A DNA stretch of 64,000 nt from contig NZ_JAMZDZ010000001.1 of NCBI RefSeq assembly GCF_024172085.1, positions 6,076,001 through 6,140,000 of the forward strand. The letters run 5' to 3'. The position numbers and the translations under genes were made by a program. The notes below the pieces were generated by a model that saw nothing but the letters and a program-made list of their open reading frames with translations, was not told the DNA's origin and ran no database searches. This document shows, in pieces, positions 35,718 to 46,133 of this stretch (the first letter of the stretch is position 1; every line of letters begins with the position of its first letter). The DNA comes from Hamadaea flava. Lineage in GTDB: Bacteria > Actinomycetota > Actinomycetes > Mycobacteriales > Micromonosporaceae.

Positions 35718-36982
35718 TGTCCGACGGTCCGTTGATCTGGACGGCGGCAACGCTCGTTGTCGTCGCCGGGTTGGTGGCCATGACGGAGGCCGCGCTCGGC
35801 GTGGTGTCTCCGGCCCGTGCCGGTGAGATGGCCAAGGAGGGGAAGCGGGGCGCCGCGACCCTCCAAGTCATCGCCGGCGACGTGGTACGCCACCTCAACC
35901 TGTTGCTGCTGCTGCGAATGGCGTGCGAACTCGTCGCCACCGTCATGGTCACCCTCGTCGCCGTCGACGCGTTCGGCACGGCGTGGGGCGCCACCTTCAC
36001 CGCCGCCGTGATGACCGTGATCCTCTTCGTGGTCATCGGTGTCGCGCCGCGCACGATCGGCCGGCAGCACGCGTACCGGGTCGGCCGGTATGCCGCGCCC
36101 ATCGTGTTCTGGCTCAGCCGGGTCCTCGGCCCGCTGACCCGCCTTCTGATCGTGCTGGGCAACGTGCTCACGCCGGGCAAGGGCTTCCGCGAGGGACCCT
36201 TCGCCACCCAGGTCGAGCTGCGCGAACTCGTCGACCTCGCGGAACAGCGCGGCGTCGTCGAGCACGGCGAACGCCAGATGATCCACTCCGTCTTCGCGCT
36301 CGGCGAGACCATCGCCCGCGAGGTGATGGTGCCCCGGACCGAGATGGTCTGGATAGAGAGCGACAAGACGCTGCGCCAGGCGTTGCAGCTCGCGCTGCGG
36401 TCCGGCTTCTCGCGCGTACCGGTCATCGGCGAGTCCGTCGACGACGTGCTCGGCGTGGTCTACCTCAAGGATCTGGCCCGTGCGCTGACCGGCGGCTACG
36501 ACGAGGGCACCACCGTCGGCCGCGTCATGCGCGAGGCGGTCTTCATCCCCGAGTCCAAGCCGATCGACGACCTGCTCGCCGAGATGCAGGCCGCCCGGAC
36601 GCACATGGCCGTCGTCATCGACGAATACGGCGGCACCGCCGGGCTCATCGCGATCGAGGACATCCTGGAGGAGATCGTCGGCGAGATCACCGACGAATAC
36701 GACGTGGAGCGTCCGCCGATCGAGCACCTCGCCGACGGCGCGGTGCGGGTCACCGCCCGGTTGCCCGTCGAGGACCTCGGCGAGATCTTCGACGTGGAAC
36801 TGCCGGCCAACGAGGTCGAGACGGTCGCCGGCCTGCTCGCCCAGGCTCTCGGCCGGGTGCCGATCCCGGGCGCGAGCGCCCAGGTCGGCGGGCTCACCCT
36901 CACCGCGGAGGGCGCGACCGGCCGTCGCAACCGCATCGACACCGTGCTGGTCACGCCGCAGAAGGAGCTGCAGGATGCCTGA
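35717..36982 (+). CDS. CorC/HlyC (CNNM-type) membrane protein with CBS pair
   Basis: The product is 421 residues. The N-terminal DUF21/CNNM membrane domain has about four helices (IWTAATLVVVAGLVAMTEAAL …). Two CBS motifs follow (about 200–320, with VMVPRTEMVWIES and MAVVIDEYGGTAGLI). A C-terminal CorC_HlyC domain contains GLLAQALGRVPIPG. The family is implicated in Mg2+ or Co2+ efflux or homeostasis. It overlaps ybeY by one base and the cdd-like gene by eight, in the conserved order. Confidence 0.94.
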   Translation: MSDGPLIWTAATLVVVAGLVAMTEAALGVVSPARAGEMAKEGKRGAATLQVIAGDVVRHLNLLLLLRMACELVATVMVTLVAVDAFGTAWGATFTAAVMTVILFVVIGVAPRTIGRQHAYRVGRYAAPIVFWLSRVLGPLTRLLIVLGNVLTPGKGFREGPFATQVELRELVDLAEQRGVVEHGERQMIHSVFALGETIAREVMVPRTEMVWIESDKTLRQALQLALRSGFSRVPVIGESVDDVLGVVYLKDLARALTGGYDEGTTVGRVMREAVFIPESKPIDDLLAEMQAARTHMAVVIDEYGGTAGLIAIEDILEEIVGEITDEYDVERPPIEHLADGAVRVTARLPVEDLGEIFDVELPANEVETVAGLLAQALGRVPIPGASAQVGGLTLTAEGATGRRNRIDTVLVTPQKELQDA

Positions 36983-37346
36983 CACCCCCGCCCTCGCGCC
37001 CGCGCCCGCCGACCTCACGGCCGAGGACGCGAAGCTGGTCACCCTCGCCCGGTCGGCGCGGGCTCGCGTCGCCGCTCTCGAAGGGGCGGCGGTACGCGAT
37101 CAGGACGGCCGCACCTATACCGGAGTGACGATCGCCCTGCCCTCGTTCGGATTGGGCGCCCTGCAACTGGCCGTGGCCGCCGCAGTGGCCGCGGGCGCGG
37201 CGACGTTGGAGGCGGCGGCCCTGGTGACCGAGGCGAGCACGCTCGACTCGCCGGACGCCGCCGCCGTACGCGACCTGTCGGGCTCAGCCCCGGTCTACCT
37301 CGCCGACGCGACCGGCAAAGCGTTCGCCGTCCTGTCCGGCGACTAG
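36975..37346 (+). CDS. Degenerate cytidine-deaminase-like protein
   Basis: The product is 123 residues. Position (after corC, where actinobacteria carry a cdd-like gene before era) and the pattern DAKLVTLARSARARV … GAAVRDQDGRTYTGVTIALPS match cytidine deaminases. However, the zinc ligands are missing: no HAE/CAE after the GVT-I segment and no PCxxC. Catalysis by the known mechanism is therefore not possible, and a structural or regulatory role in the operon is a guess. It overlaps corC by eight bases. Confidence 0.75.
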   Translation: MPDTPALAPAPADLTAEDAKLVTLARSARARVAALEGAAVRDQDGRTYTGVTIALPSFGLGALQLAVAAAVAAGAATLEAAALVTEASTLDSPDAAAVRDLSGSAPVYLADATGKAFAVLSGD

Positions 37347-37365
37347 CCGACGACGTTCCGCGGTC

Positions 37366-37396
37366 GGGGGCCGTGGGCGGACGAGCCCACGACCCC
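37366..37396. terminator. Hairpin between convergent genes
   Basis: GGGG-GC-CGTGGGC and GCCCACG-A-CCCC form an interrupted stem of about eleven pairs around GGACGA, between the cdd-like gene end (37346) and the subtilase end (37414). Confidence 0.6.
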
Positions 37397-37413
37397 TCGG
37401 CGGATCAGGCGCG

Positions 37414-40400
37414 CTACCTCACCTGGTACGCCCGCAGCAGCGTCTCGTCGACGATGTGCCCGTCGGCGGCGACTCCGCGTACCTTCAGGGAGACGAACGT
37501 GCCCGCCTTCTGCGGTACGAAGGCGTACCAGCCGTGCGCTGTGCGTACAACATGGACGTTCTTCCACCGCGCGCCGTCGTCGGTCGAGACCTGGACGTCG
37601 AGCCGGGTGAGTGGGGCGGTATTGACGCCTGGTTGCGTGCTCACGACGATCGGGACCATGGCGATCGGCGCGGGTGCCGCGTAGTTGTCGTCGTCAAGCT
37701 CCGGCGTGAAGCCGACGGCGGTGACCGGCAGCCGGACGACACCGTAGTTCGGGCCGTCGGGATCGGTGTGCCCGGAGCGGAAGGTCCACGTGCCCTTGAC
37801 GGACGTGCCGAGGCGCGCGTCCCGGGTCACCTCGACCTCCAGCCGGTATTCGGCCGTCTCCGGCGGGACGGTCACCCGCAGCGAGGTGGCCGACTGCTCG
37901 GCGATGAGCTGCCCGTCGCGATACAGCCGTGCGGTGGCCGAGCTGGACATGCCGTAGCCCGCGTGCCCGGCGGCGTCGCTGAACATCGCGGGATCGAGGC
38001 GCAGATCGTCACCCCGGCGGGTCAGGAAGCTGGTGATTCCGGGCGGATCGGCGAACGACGGGCCGAAGGGAGCTCCGTTCCAGGTCGCCGTAGGGAGCCG
38101 ACCGGCTTGATGGTGCCGCAGAACGCCCATCAGCGTTGACGAATAGGTGAGCCGGCCGTCGCCTTCGATGACCTCGTCGAGCCCGGACTGGTAGTAGCCG
38201 GCGGCGTCGTAGTAGATCGTGCGGTGCAGCGGAAGCTGCGATGGCACACCCGAGGCCCACGCGAAGTCCTCAGCGGGCATCGCGAAGGTGTACGCGTAGG
38301 CGGTCGCGCCGGGCATGTGCCGCTGGTAGACGACCTTCTCGGTGGCTAGGCCGCCTGAACCGATCCGCTGGGTGAGCCCGGTGGGAAAGCCGTTGTCGAA
38401 TCGCCAGGCGCCGAAGTGCAGAGCGGGTGCGTCGGCGTTGTCGCCGGCCGGTCCGTTCCGCCAGAGCGTGGCGCTGATGTTGGTGTAGACGTCGCTCGCC
38501 GGCTCGTCGCTCACCTGCCCGGTGTAGTAGCCGGTCGACACGTGGCCGGCGCTGGCGAACCCGTACCCGATCATCTCCGTCGGCAGGAACGACACGTTCG
38601 TCATGAGCTCGCCGTCGTCGAAGGCCCCGCCGGCCGAGGTGATGGTGACCGGCCGGGCCCTTCGGGCGTCGAGCGTCTCCGTCTTGTCCCGATCGAGGAT
38701 GAGCTTCGGATCGACCAGGCTGGTGAGCGGACCGTCGTAGGTCCCGATGTTGGTCAGCAGGAAGTAGCGCCCGGCGGGCAGCCGAAGCGAGGTCGTACGC
38801 GAGCCGATGCCGTAGTGGATTCCGGTCTGGCTCACCAGATCGGTGTAGTGCTCAGTGCTGGGCGTGCCGTCGCGCTCGATGACGTCAAAGGTGAGGGTGT
38901 ATGCCTCGGCTTCCTTCTCCAGGCCGTAGGGGACGCTGACGCTCACTCCGGACGCGGTTCCGACGAGCTGGCCGCTGTAGAGGCCGTCGGGCACGTCGGC
39001 CCGGGTGTCTGCGGTTAAGGTCGCGGACGAGGTGCCACCGGCGGGGACGGTCACCGTGGTCGCGCTGAGCGAGAACATCGCCAGGCCGGTGCCCCGGACG
39101 GCGAGCTGGAGCGTGACGTCGCTCGTCCCGCTGTTGTGATAGGTGACCGTCTTGGTGATCGGGGTGTCGTCGCCGTGTGGCCACGCGGCCAACCCGAAGC
39201 TGACGGACGGCGCTTCCGCGGTGATCGTCTGCCCGATCGCGCGGGCCACATCGACCCGGCCCGCACCCTGCCCGAACGCGGCAATCCCGTCCAGCGGCTT
39301 GGCCGAGCCCATCAAGGTCGCCTTCACCTGCGCCGGAGTCCACTGCGGATGCTCCTGCACCAGCAATGCCGCCGAACCCACCGTGTGCGGGGTCGCCATC
39401 GACGTGCCCGAGAGCGTCGCGTACGGCTCGCCGGGGGTGCACAGGAAACCCACCGAGCTGCACGCGGCCACGATGTCCACGCCCGGCGCGGAGATCTCCG
39501 GCTTGACCGCCGCGTCACCGACCCGCGGGCCTCGGCTGGAGAACTCGGCCAGCTCGTCGGTCTTCGACGTCGCGGCCACCGCCAACGCAGCGTCGGCACT
39601 GGCCGGTGAGCCGACCGTCCGGTCACCGAACTCGCCGTCGTTGCCCGCCGCGATCACGAACAACGTCCCGTACTGGGCCGTCAGGTCGTTGACCGCCTGC
39701 TCCAGCGGATCGACCTCCGGGGTGTCCGTACCGCCCAGGCTCAGGTTCACCACGTCGGCGCCCTGCTCGGCCGCCCACTGCATCCCCGCCAGAATCCACG
39801 AATCGAGGCAGCCGAACTCGACGCAGACCTTGCCGTTGAGCAATTGCGCGTCCGGGGCGACACCCTTGTACCTGCCGCCCGACGCAGCACCACTGCCGGC
39901 GATCGTCGACGCGACATGCGTACCGTGCCCCACGTGGTCACGGTCGTCCTCGCCGGGATACTCCGCCGCGAAGTTCACCGAGGAGACGACCTTGCCCGCC
40001 AGGTCCGGGTGGGTCACGTCGATGCCGGTGTCCAGCACCGCCACCGTGACGCCCTTGCCGGTCCAGCCCGACTGCCACGCCGTGGGCGCCCCGATCAGCG
40101 GAACGCTGACGTCCAGCGTCGGCTTGCGTACGCCGTCCAGCCACACCTTCGCCCCGGCGAGGGACACGGCCGTGGTACGCCGGTTGTGGCCGGTCAGGCC
40201 CTGCCACAACACGCCCAGCCGTTTCTTGTCGGCCTTCGCCGCTCGGCTCTTGATCGTCTTGAGGGACTTGCCCAGCTTCAGACCGGCGTCGGCGGGCGGC
40301 GTACCCAGCCCTGTCATGATCAGTGGCAGGTCGGGGCGGCGCTGGTCGTAGCCGTACTGGATCAACGAGGTCACGTCGAACAGCCGGGCGTCCAGCCGGC

Positions 40401-40710
40401 CCGCTGCCAGCAGCGGCTGGGCGTCGGACGGGATGACGGTGACGTGGTCGTGCGACCTCGACATCTTGAAGGTGACGTGCTGGCGGCCCGCGCCCCGGAG
40501 CACCGCGACGTTCTTGCCGCTGACCTGGACGACGTCACCGGTGATCAAGGTGACCAGGCGCGTGTTCGCGTCCTGGGCGGATGGGGCCTCGATCGGAGAA
40601 ACGGTGGTGCTCGCGAAGCCGGGCTGGGCGACGGCGGTCCCGCCGCCGAGCACCAGCACAGCGAAAGCGGCCGCCGTCAGGCGACCGCCTCCCCGTTGGA
40701 TGCGTAGCAT
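37414..40710 (-). CDS. Large secreted S8 (subtilisin-family) serine peptidase
   Basis: The product is 1,098 residues from ATG 40710 behind AGGGGAGG. A signal peptide (LTAAAFAVLVLGGGTAVAQPGFA) precedes a propeptide-like region (about 45–190). The catalytic domain has VAVLDTGID (Asp), GHGTHVASTIAG (His) and LSGTSMATPHTVGSAAL (Ser). Beyond about residue 500 lie beta-sandwich domains, probably for substrate binding or wall attachment. Such proteases degrade extracellular protein. It sits between the cdd-like gene and era, both members of a normally contiguous operon. Confidence 0.94.
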   Translation of the reverse strand: MLRIQRGGGRLTAAAFAVLVLGGGTAVAQPGFASTTVSPIEAPSAQDANTRLVTLITGDVVQVSGKNVAVLRGAGRQHVTFKMSRSHDHVTVIPSDAQPLLAAGRLDARLFDVTSLIQYGYDQRRPDLPLIMTGLGTPPADAGLKLGKSLKTIKSRAAKADKKRLGVLWQGLTGHNRRTTAVSLAGAKVWLDGVRKPTLDVSVPLIGAPTAWQSGWTGKGVTVAVLDTGIDVTHPDLAGKVVSSVNFAAEYPGEDDRDHVGHGTHVASTIAGSGAASGGRYKGVAPDAQLLNGKVCVEFGCLDSWILAGMQWAAEQGADVVNLSLGGTDTPEVDPLEQAVNDLTAQYGTLFVIAAGNDGEFGDRTVGSPASADAALAVAATSKTDELAEFSSRGPRVGDAAVKPEISAPGVDIVAACSSVGFLCTPGEPYATLSGTSMATPHTVGSAALLVQEHPQWTPAQVKATLMGSAKPLDGIAAFGQGAGRVDVARAIGQTITAEAPSVSFGLAAWPHGDDTPITKTVTYHNSGTSDVTLQLAVRGTGLAMFSLSATTVTVPAGGTSSATLTADTRADVPDGLYSGQLVGTASGVSVSVPYGLEKEAEAYTLTFDVIERDGTPSTEHYTDLVSQTGIHYGIGSRTTSLRLPAGRYFLLTNIGTYDGPLTSLVDPKLILDRDKTETLDARRARPVTITSAGGAFDDGELMTNVSFLPTEMIGYGFASAGHVSTGYYTGQVSDEPASDVYTNISATLWRNGPAGDNADAPALHFGAWRFDNGFPTGLTQRIGSGGLATEKVVYQRHMPGATAYAYTFAMPAEDFAWASGVPSQLPLHRTIYYDAAGYYQSGLDEVIEGDGRLTYSSTLMGVLRHHQAGRLPTATWNGAPFGPSFADPPGITSFLTRRGDDLRLDPAMFSDAAGHAGYGMSSSATARLYRDGQLIAEQSATSLRVTVPPETAEYRLEVEVTRDARLGTSVKGTWTFRSGHTDPDGPNYGVVRLPVTAVGFTPELDDDNYAAPAPIAMVPIVVSTQPGVNTAPLTRLDVQVSTDDGARWKNVHVVRTAHGWYAFVPQKAGTFVSLKVRGVAADGHIVDETLLRAYQVR

Positions 40711-40834
40711 GACCTCCCCTAACTGTGGACGAGACATCCTTGAATGGATGGATGCCTACTCCACATAAGACGACCGGACACCCGGGGAAGGGTGCACCGA
40801 TCGCGGGAGGTTTTTCAGGCCGTGCGGCTGGGCG

Positions 40835-41722
40835 TCAGAAACCCAGGCGCCGCAACAGCTTCGGGTCGCGCTGCCACTCCTTGGCGACGCGTACGTGGAG
40901 GTCGAGGTAGACCTTCGTGCCGAGCAGGTCCTCGATCTCGGCCCGCGCGGTGGCGCCGATGTTCTTCAACCGGGAGCCGCCCGCGCCGATGACGATCGCC
41001 TTCTGACTGGGCCGCTCGACGTAGACGTCGGCGAAGACCCGGGTCAGCCGCTCCTCCGGCAGGATCTCCTCGACCAGCACCGCGATCGAGTGCGGCAGCT
41101 CATCGCGTACGCCCTCCAGCGCCGCCTCCCGGATCATCTCGGCGATGAGCACGTGCTCCGGCTCGTCGGTGAGCATGTCGTCCGGGTAGAGCCGGGGCGA
41201 CTTCGGCAGGTGCCCGACCATGACGTCCACCAGGACGTCCAGCTGGTTCCCGGCGACCGCGCTGACCGGGACGACGTCGGCGAAGTCGCCGAGCTGGCTG
41301 ACCGCGAGCAGCTGCTCGGCCAGAGCCTGCTTGCTCACCAGGTCGGTCTTGGTGACGACCGCTACGACCTTGGCCTTCAGCTCGGCGATCTCGGTCGCGA
41401 TGAACTTGTCGCCCTTGCCGACCGGCTCGTCGGCCGGGATGCAGAGGCCGATCACGTCCACCTCGGACCAGGTGGTCCGGACCAGGTCGTTGAGGCGCTC
41501 GCCCAGCAGCGTCTTCGGCCGGTGCAATCCGGGGGTGTCCACCAGCACGAGCTGGGCGTCGGGCCGGTGCAGGACGGCCCGGATGATGTGCCGGGTGGTC
41601 TGTGGCTTGTTCGACGTGATCGCGATCTTCTGCCCGATGATCGCGTTGGTCAGGGTCGACTTGCCGGCGTTCGGTCGCCCGACGAAACAGGCGAAACCGG
41701 CACGGAACTGATCATCAGCCAC
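40835..41722 (-). CDS. era: GTPase Era
   Basis: The product is 295 residues. GTPase motifs: FVGRPNAGKST (G1), KPQTTRH (G2), VDTPGLH (G3) and VVTKTDLV (G4). The C-terminal KH domain contains AIVIGAGGSRLKNIGATARAEIE. Era binds the 16S rRNA 3' end in 30S assembly. In most actinobacteria it follows the cdd-like gene on the same strand; here it is on the opposite strand, separated by the subtilase gene and divergent from gatB. Confidence 0.97.
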   Translation of the reverse strand: MADDQFRAGFACFVGRPNAGKSTLTNAIIGQKIAITSNKPQTTRHIIRAVLHRPDAQLVLVDTPGLHRPKTLLGERLNDLVRTTWSEVDVIGLCIPADEPVGKGDKFIATEIAELKAKVVAVVTKTDLVSKQALAEQLLAVSQLGDFADVVPVSAVAGNQLDVLVDVMVGHLPKSPRLYPDDMLTDEPEHVLIAEMIREAALEGVRDELPHSIAVLVEEILPEERLTRVFADVYVERPSQKAIVIGAGGSRLKNIGATARAEIEDLLGTKVYLDLHVRVAKEWQRDPKLLRRLGF

Positions 41723-41865
41723 ACGACTACGCTACCGGTCCGGTTTGATCCCCGATGAGGCGGGCGGAAACCCGGTCGCGGGCGCTGGGGGTCGGCCGAC
41801 TAACCTGGTCGGGTAGTTTGCCGCGTTTCGTAGCCCACCGATGTCACTTATCGAGGAGCCCTGCC

Positions 41866-43359
41866 ATGACCACGGTTGCGCCGCCCGCGTACGAGGAAGT
41901 GACCGCGACGTTCGAGCCGGTCATCGGGCTGGAGACGCACGTCGAGCTGGGCACCCGGACGAAGATGTTCTGCGGCTGCCCGACCGGCTTCGGCGCGGCT
42001 CCCAACACGCAGGTCTGCCCCGTCTGCCTCGGGCTGCCCGGCAGCCTGCCGGTGGCGAACAAGGCGGCGATCGAGGCCACGATCCGGATCGGACTGGCGC
42101 TCAACTGCTCGATCGCCGAGTGGTGCCGGTTCGCGCGGAAGAACTACTTCTACCCGGACATGCCGAAGAACTATCAGATCAGCCAGTACGACGAGCCGCT
42201 GTGCAGCGACGGCTGGCTGGACGTCGAGCTCGACGGCGAGCTGGTGCGCATCGGCATCGAGCGGGTGCACCTCGAGGAGGACACCGGCAAGACGCTGCAC
42301 GTCGGCGGGGCGACCGGCCGGATTCACGGCGCGTCGGAGTCGCTGGTGGACTACAACCGGGCGGGCATCCCGCTCGTGGAGATCGTGACGAAGCCGATCC
42401 CGGGCACGGGCGCGAAGGCGCCGATCGTCGCGCGGGCGTACGTCACCGAACTCCGCGACGTCATCCGCTCGCTCAACGTCTCCGACGTACGCATGGAGCA
42501 GGGCTCGCTGCGCTGTGACGTGAACACCTCCCTCAACCGGCCGGGCGAGGAGTGGGGTACGCGTACCGAGACGAAGAACGTGAACAGCCTGCGCAGCGTG
42601 GAGCGCGCGGTGCGGTCGGAGATGGTCCGCCAGGCGGCCGTGCTGAGCACGGGCGGCCGGATCACCCAGGAGACCCGCCACTTCCACGAGGACACCGGGG
42701 AGACCACCTCGGGCCGCTCGAAGGAGACGGCGACCGACTACCGCTACTTCCCGGAGCCGGACCTGGCGCCGCTCGCGCCCGACACGGCGTGGGTGAGCGA
42801 GCTGAAGGCAGCGCTGCCCGAGCTGCCGCGAGTGCACCGCCGGCGGCTGCAGAGCGAGTGGGGCCTGTCTGATCTGGACATGCAGTCGGTCGTGAACGCC
42901 GGAGCGGTCGAGCTGATCGAGGCGACCATCGCGGCGGGCACGACCGCCGAGGCCGCCCGCAAGTGGTGGCTCGGCGAGTTGTCGCGCAAGGCGAACGAGA
43001 CCGGCGTCGAGCTGGCCACCGTCGGCGCGACCCCGAAGCAGGTCGCCCAGCTGCAGCAGCTCGTCGACGACGGCAAGCTCACCGATAAACTGGCCCGCCA
43101 GGTCCTCGAAGGCGTCGTCGCCGGTGAGGGCGACCCGGCGCAGATCATGCAGGCCCGGGGGATCGAGGTCGTCTCCGACTCGGGCGCGCTGACCGCCGCC
43201 GTCGACGAGGCCATCGCCGCCAACCCCGAGATCGCGGACAAGATCCGGGGCGGCAACGTCGCGGCGGCCGGGGTGATCATCGGCGCGGTGATGAAGGCGA
43301 CCAAGGGTCAGGCGGACGCCAAGACCGTCCGGGAGCTGGTCATCAGCCGGCTCAGCTGA
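41866..43359 (+). CDS. gatB: Aspartyl/glutamyl-tRNA(Asn/Gln) amidotransferase subunit B
   Basis: The product is 497 residues from ATG 41866 behind [41 protein letters not shown] and [11 protein letters not shown] belong to the GatB cradle/kinase domain; the zinc cysteines are present. The Yqey tail is C-terminal ([28 protein letters not shown] in part). It transamidates mischarged Glu-tRNA(Gln) or Asp-tRNA(Asn) together with GatA and GatC. Those two genes, usually adjacent, are not in the window. Confidence 0.97.
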   Translation: MTTVAPPAYEEVTATFEPVIGLETHVELGTRTKMFCGCPTGFGAAPNTQVCPVCLGLPGSLPVANKAAIEATIRIGLALNCSIAEWCRFARKNYFYPDMPKNYQISQYDEPLCSDGWLDVELDGELVRIGIERVHLEEDTGKTLHVGGATGRIHGASESLVDYNRAGIPLVEIVTKPIPGTGAKAPIVARAYVTELRDVIRSLNVSDVRMEQGSLRCDVNTSLNRPGEEWGTRTETKNVNSLRSVERAVRSEMVRQAAVLSTGGRITQETRHFHEDTGETTSGRSKETATDYRYFPEPDLAPLAPDTAWVSELKAALPELPRVHRRRLQSEWGLSDLDMQSVVNAGAVELIEATIAAGTTAEAARKWWLGELSRKANETGVELATVGATPKQVAQLQQLVDDGKLTDKLARQVLEGVVAGEGDPAQIMQARGIEVVSDSGALTAAVDEAIAANPEIADKIRGGNVAAAGVIIGAVMKATKGQADAKTVRELVISRLS

Positions 43360-43393
43360 GCCCGCCGTGCTCCGGCCGACGGCTGGGGCGCGG

Positions 43394-44908
43394 CTACCCG
43401 GTCGGGGTCGGCGTCGGTGACACCGACTCGAAGGGTGCCACCTTTCGGGTCAGGGACACCTGCGCCAGCCCCGTCCCACCCACGTGGATGTCGTCGTACG
43501 CCTGCAGCGCGACGCTTCCGTTGCCGTCCGGCGCGGAGAAGTAGAGCACGGACATGGCCAGCGGCAACGGCGTACCCGATTCGAGACCGCGAAGGCCCGC
43601 GCCGCCGGTCGAGCCCTGGATCATGAGCAGGCTGGAGTCCTCGGTGGCCCCGGAGGCGGGCTCGGCGGGGAGCGTCGAGACCGACCGGGCGTGCAGGTGG
43701 CCGGCCAGGATGAGCGGGCAGTGCCCGGCGATCGGCCCGGCCGCGACCGGATCGTGCACCAGCGCCACGTCGACCTTGCCGCCCTGGGCGTCGATGGTGC
43801 GGGCGAGCTTCGCCCCGGTCGACTTGACCAGCTCGGTGGTCTTGTCGGTGAGCAGGGAGTCGTCCGCCCGGGTCTGTTTGTCGGGAGTGAACCGGGGGTC
43901 GCCGATCCCGGCGAAGGTCAGCCCCTTGACGGTGGTGACGCCGTTCTCCAGGACGATCGCGTTCGGCTGCTGCGCGACCTCTGCCGAGGTCCGCGCCGAG
44001 TCGTGGTTGCCTCGGATGTAGATGTAGGGCACCTTGAGCAGCGCGATCGAGTCGGCGTAGGAGCTCTCCATCTCGCTGCCCCAGTCGTTGATGTCGCCCG
44101 TGTCCACCACGACGTCGATCTTGAACTGTTCGACGACGGACCGCACGACGGTCCACGCCCCCGGGTTCAGGTGCATGTCCGAGATGTGCAGTACGCGTAC
44201 CGTCCCGGGCGCGGGGTCATAGGTGGGCAGCGATGACAGCGTGCTGTAGAGCGTGGAGACGTTGTTGACCAGCTTCTGCAGCTGATCGGCGTACGCGGTG
44301 TAGTTCTGCGCGATCTTCCGCGCGTCGCCGACGACGGCCGGGGCGTTGGCGAGCAACCCGTCGTAGCGAGGCTCGGCCAGGGCGTCCGCCCGGAAGGTGG
44401 CGAGCGCGACGCCCAGCGATCCGCCGGTCACCACCAACGCCAGGCCACCGCACAACGCCACCCGACTCATCCGCCGGAAGACGAGAGCGGCCAGCGCCAT
44501 CGAGGCGAGGATCGAGACCGACAGCGTCCGCAGGACGAGCCGCACGAGGCCGCTGAGCACGTCGTCGACCGCGTGCTCACTGGCCCGGGTGATCGCGGTG
44601 CGGTCCGAGATGAGCGCCTCGGTGCGGCCGCGGTCCAGTGACTCCATCTTCACCGAGATGTGCGCGGGCCCGTCGTGGGTGTCGAAGCTGAGCGACCCCA
44701 GCGGCGGGATGTCGACCTCGCTGTCCCCGTAGAGCGTGGGCTCCATCGACAGGGTGGCCTGGAACGGGCCGACCGGAGTCGAGGTGTGGGCGCCGAGGGC
44801 GACCCCGATCCAGACTCCGGCGAGGGTGACGATCACGACGCCGAGGATGCGCAGCGCACCGCGCAGCCCTTTGCCGTCGAAGACCGTCTTAACCCGTTGC
44901 CGCCACAT
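43394..44908 (-). CDS. Membrane-anchored metallophosphoesterase
   Basis: The product is 504 residues from ATG 44908. Membrane helices lie near residues 20–40, 125–145 and 150–170. The phosphoesterase domain (about 235–480) has HISDMHL, VVDTGDINDWG, IRGNHDSA and LAGHLHAR, the complete dinuclear metal set, and probably faces outward. The substrate is unknown. Its start overlaps the stop of the preceding dehydrogenase gene by one base (TGATG), so both are likely co-translated. Confidence 0.88.
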   Translation of the reverse strand: MWRQRVKTVFDGKGLRGALRILGVVIVTLAGVWIGVALGAHTSTPVGPFQATLSMEPTLYGDSEVDIPPLGSLSFDTHDGPAHISVKMESLDRGRTEALISDRTAITRASEHAVDDVLSGLVRLVLRTLSVSILASMALAALVFRRMSRVALCGGLALVVTGGSLGVALATFRADALAEPRYDGLLANAPAVVGDARKIAQNYTAYADQLQKLVNNVSTLYSTLSSLPTYDPAPGTVRVLHISDMHLNPGAWTVVRSVVEQFKIDVVVDTGDINDWGSEMESSYADSIALLKVPYIYIRGNHDSARTSAEVAQQPNAIVLENGVTTVKGLTFAGIGDPRFTPDKQTRADDSLLTDKTTELVKSTGAKLARTIDAQGGKVDVALVHDPVAAGPIAGHCPLILAGHLHARSVSTLPAEPASGATEDSSLLMIQGSTGGAGLRGLESGTPLPLAMSVLYFSAPDGNGSVALQAYDDIHVGGTGLAQVSLTRKVAPFESVSPTPTPTG

Positions 44909-46008
44909 CAACCAAGACTTACCCGAAGAATCCTGTCATCGCTACTTTCAGGCTCGCCGCGTCCGTCCTTATTGCTGGTCAGGACCCAGATAGAGCCATC
45001 GGGAGCGAGTGCGGCGTGTCGCAGCCGGCCGTACTCGTCCACCAATCCCGCGACCGGCGGGCCGGCCAGCGTCCCGGCCGAGCCGTCGAGCGGCAGCATC
45101 CACAACCGCTTCCCCCGCAGGCAGGCCGCGATCAGCCGATCCTTGACGATCGTCGCCCCCGAGCAGGAGGCCTCCTCAGGCTTCCAGGCGACGATCGGGT
45201 CGACGAACCGTGCATCGTGGGCCGCGCCCTCCACGTCGGGCCAGCCGTAGTTCTTGCCCGGCTCGATGCGGTTGATCTCGTCCCAGGTGTTCTGGCCGAA
45301 CTCGGTCGCCCACATGTGCCCGCCCGAGTCCCAGGCGAAACCCTGCACATTGCGATGCCCGTAGGACCAGACCAGCGAGTCGCCGAACGGGTTACCCGGG
45401 GCGGGCTTGCCGTCGGCGGTCATCCGCAGGATCTTGCCGCCGAGGCTCTTGAGGTCCTGGGAGTTGCCCCGATGCGAGGCGTCGCCGGTGCCCGCGTACA
45501 GGAAGCCGTCCGGTCCGAACGCGAGCCGGCCGCCGTTGTGGATCCCCGAGATCGGGATGCCCGTCACGATCGGCTGCGGCCGCTCGCCGACCTTCCAGCG
45601 GGCGATCCGGTTGTCCTGCTTGGTCGTGTAGTACAGGAACAGCGTCTTGTCCTGGGCGTACTGCGGCGACGCCGCGATGCCCATGAGGCCGCCCTCGCCG
45701 TTCGAGTCCGACTCGGTGATCTTGCCGACCTCGGTCGCGGCTCCCTCCCGCACTGCGAGGATCCGGCCGCTGTCCCGCTCGGTGACCAGGGCGGACCCGT
45801 CCGGGAGGAAGGCGACGCCCCACGGTACCTCGAGCTTGTCCACCAGCACGGTCGTGCCGGCGACCGCCGGCGGCTTCGTACTCTCGACCGAGGTGGGCAC
45901 CGTCGGCGCGGACGCCGCCACGGAATCCGGGTCGCGGGTCTCGGAACAGCCGGTGAGCCCGGCTCCCACGGTCACAGTCGCGATCGCCAAAGCGAGGGCA
46001 CGGCGCAT
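44908..46008 (-). CDS. PQQ-type soluble aldose/sorbosone dehydrogenase-like lipoprotein
   Basis: The product is 366 residues from ATG 46008; an ATG 13 codons upstream is also possible. A lipobox (GAGLTGC) makes it a surface lipoprotein. The six-bladed propeller of the GSDH family follows: [48 protein letters not shown] (catalytic His) and [13 protein letters not shown]. Such enzymes oxidise aldoses with PQQ; no PQQ synthesis genes are visible, so the cofactor is uncertain. It is operonic with the metallophosphoesterase. Confidence 0.88.
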   Translation of the reverse strand: MRRALALAIATVTVGAGLTGCSETRDPDSVAASAPTVPTSVESTKPPAVAGTTVLVDKLEVPWGVAFLPDGSALVTERDSGRILAVREGAATEVGKITESDSNGEGGLMGIAASPQYAQDKTLFLYYTTKQDNRIARWKVGERPQPIVTGIPISGIHNGGRLAFGPDGFLYAGTGDASHRGNSQDLKSLGGKILRMTADGKPAPGNPFGDSLVWSYGHRNVQGFAWDSGGHMWATEFGQNTWDEINRIEPGKNYGWPDVEGAAHDARFVDPIVAWKPEEASCSGATIVKDRLIAACLRGKRLWMLPLDGSAGTLAGPPVAGLVDEYGRLRHAALAPDGSIWVLTSNKDGRGEPESSDDRILRVSLG

Positions 46009-46133
46009 AGGAGCAACCCTACGCACGGGGGTGCTGCGTGTCGTCATGAAGACGACGACACCGCACCCAGTCGAACGGTTCCCCTCGCATATCGATTTGC
46101 CACCGTCTGTGGTGCCGAGGTGGGATCAGTGGT

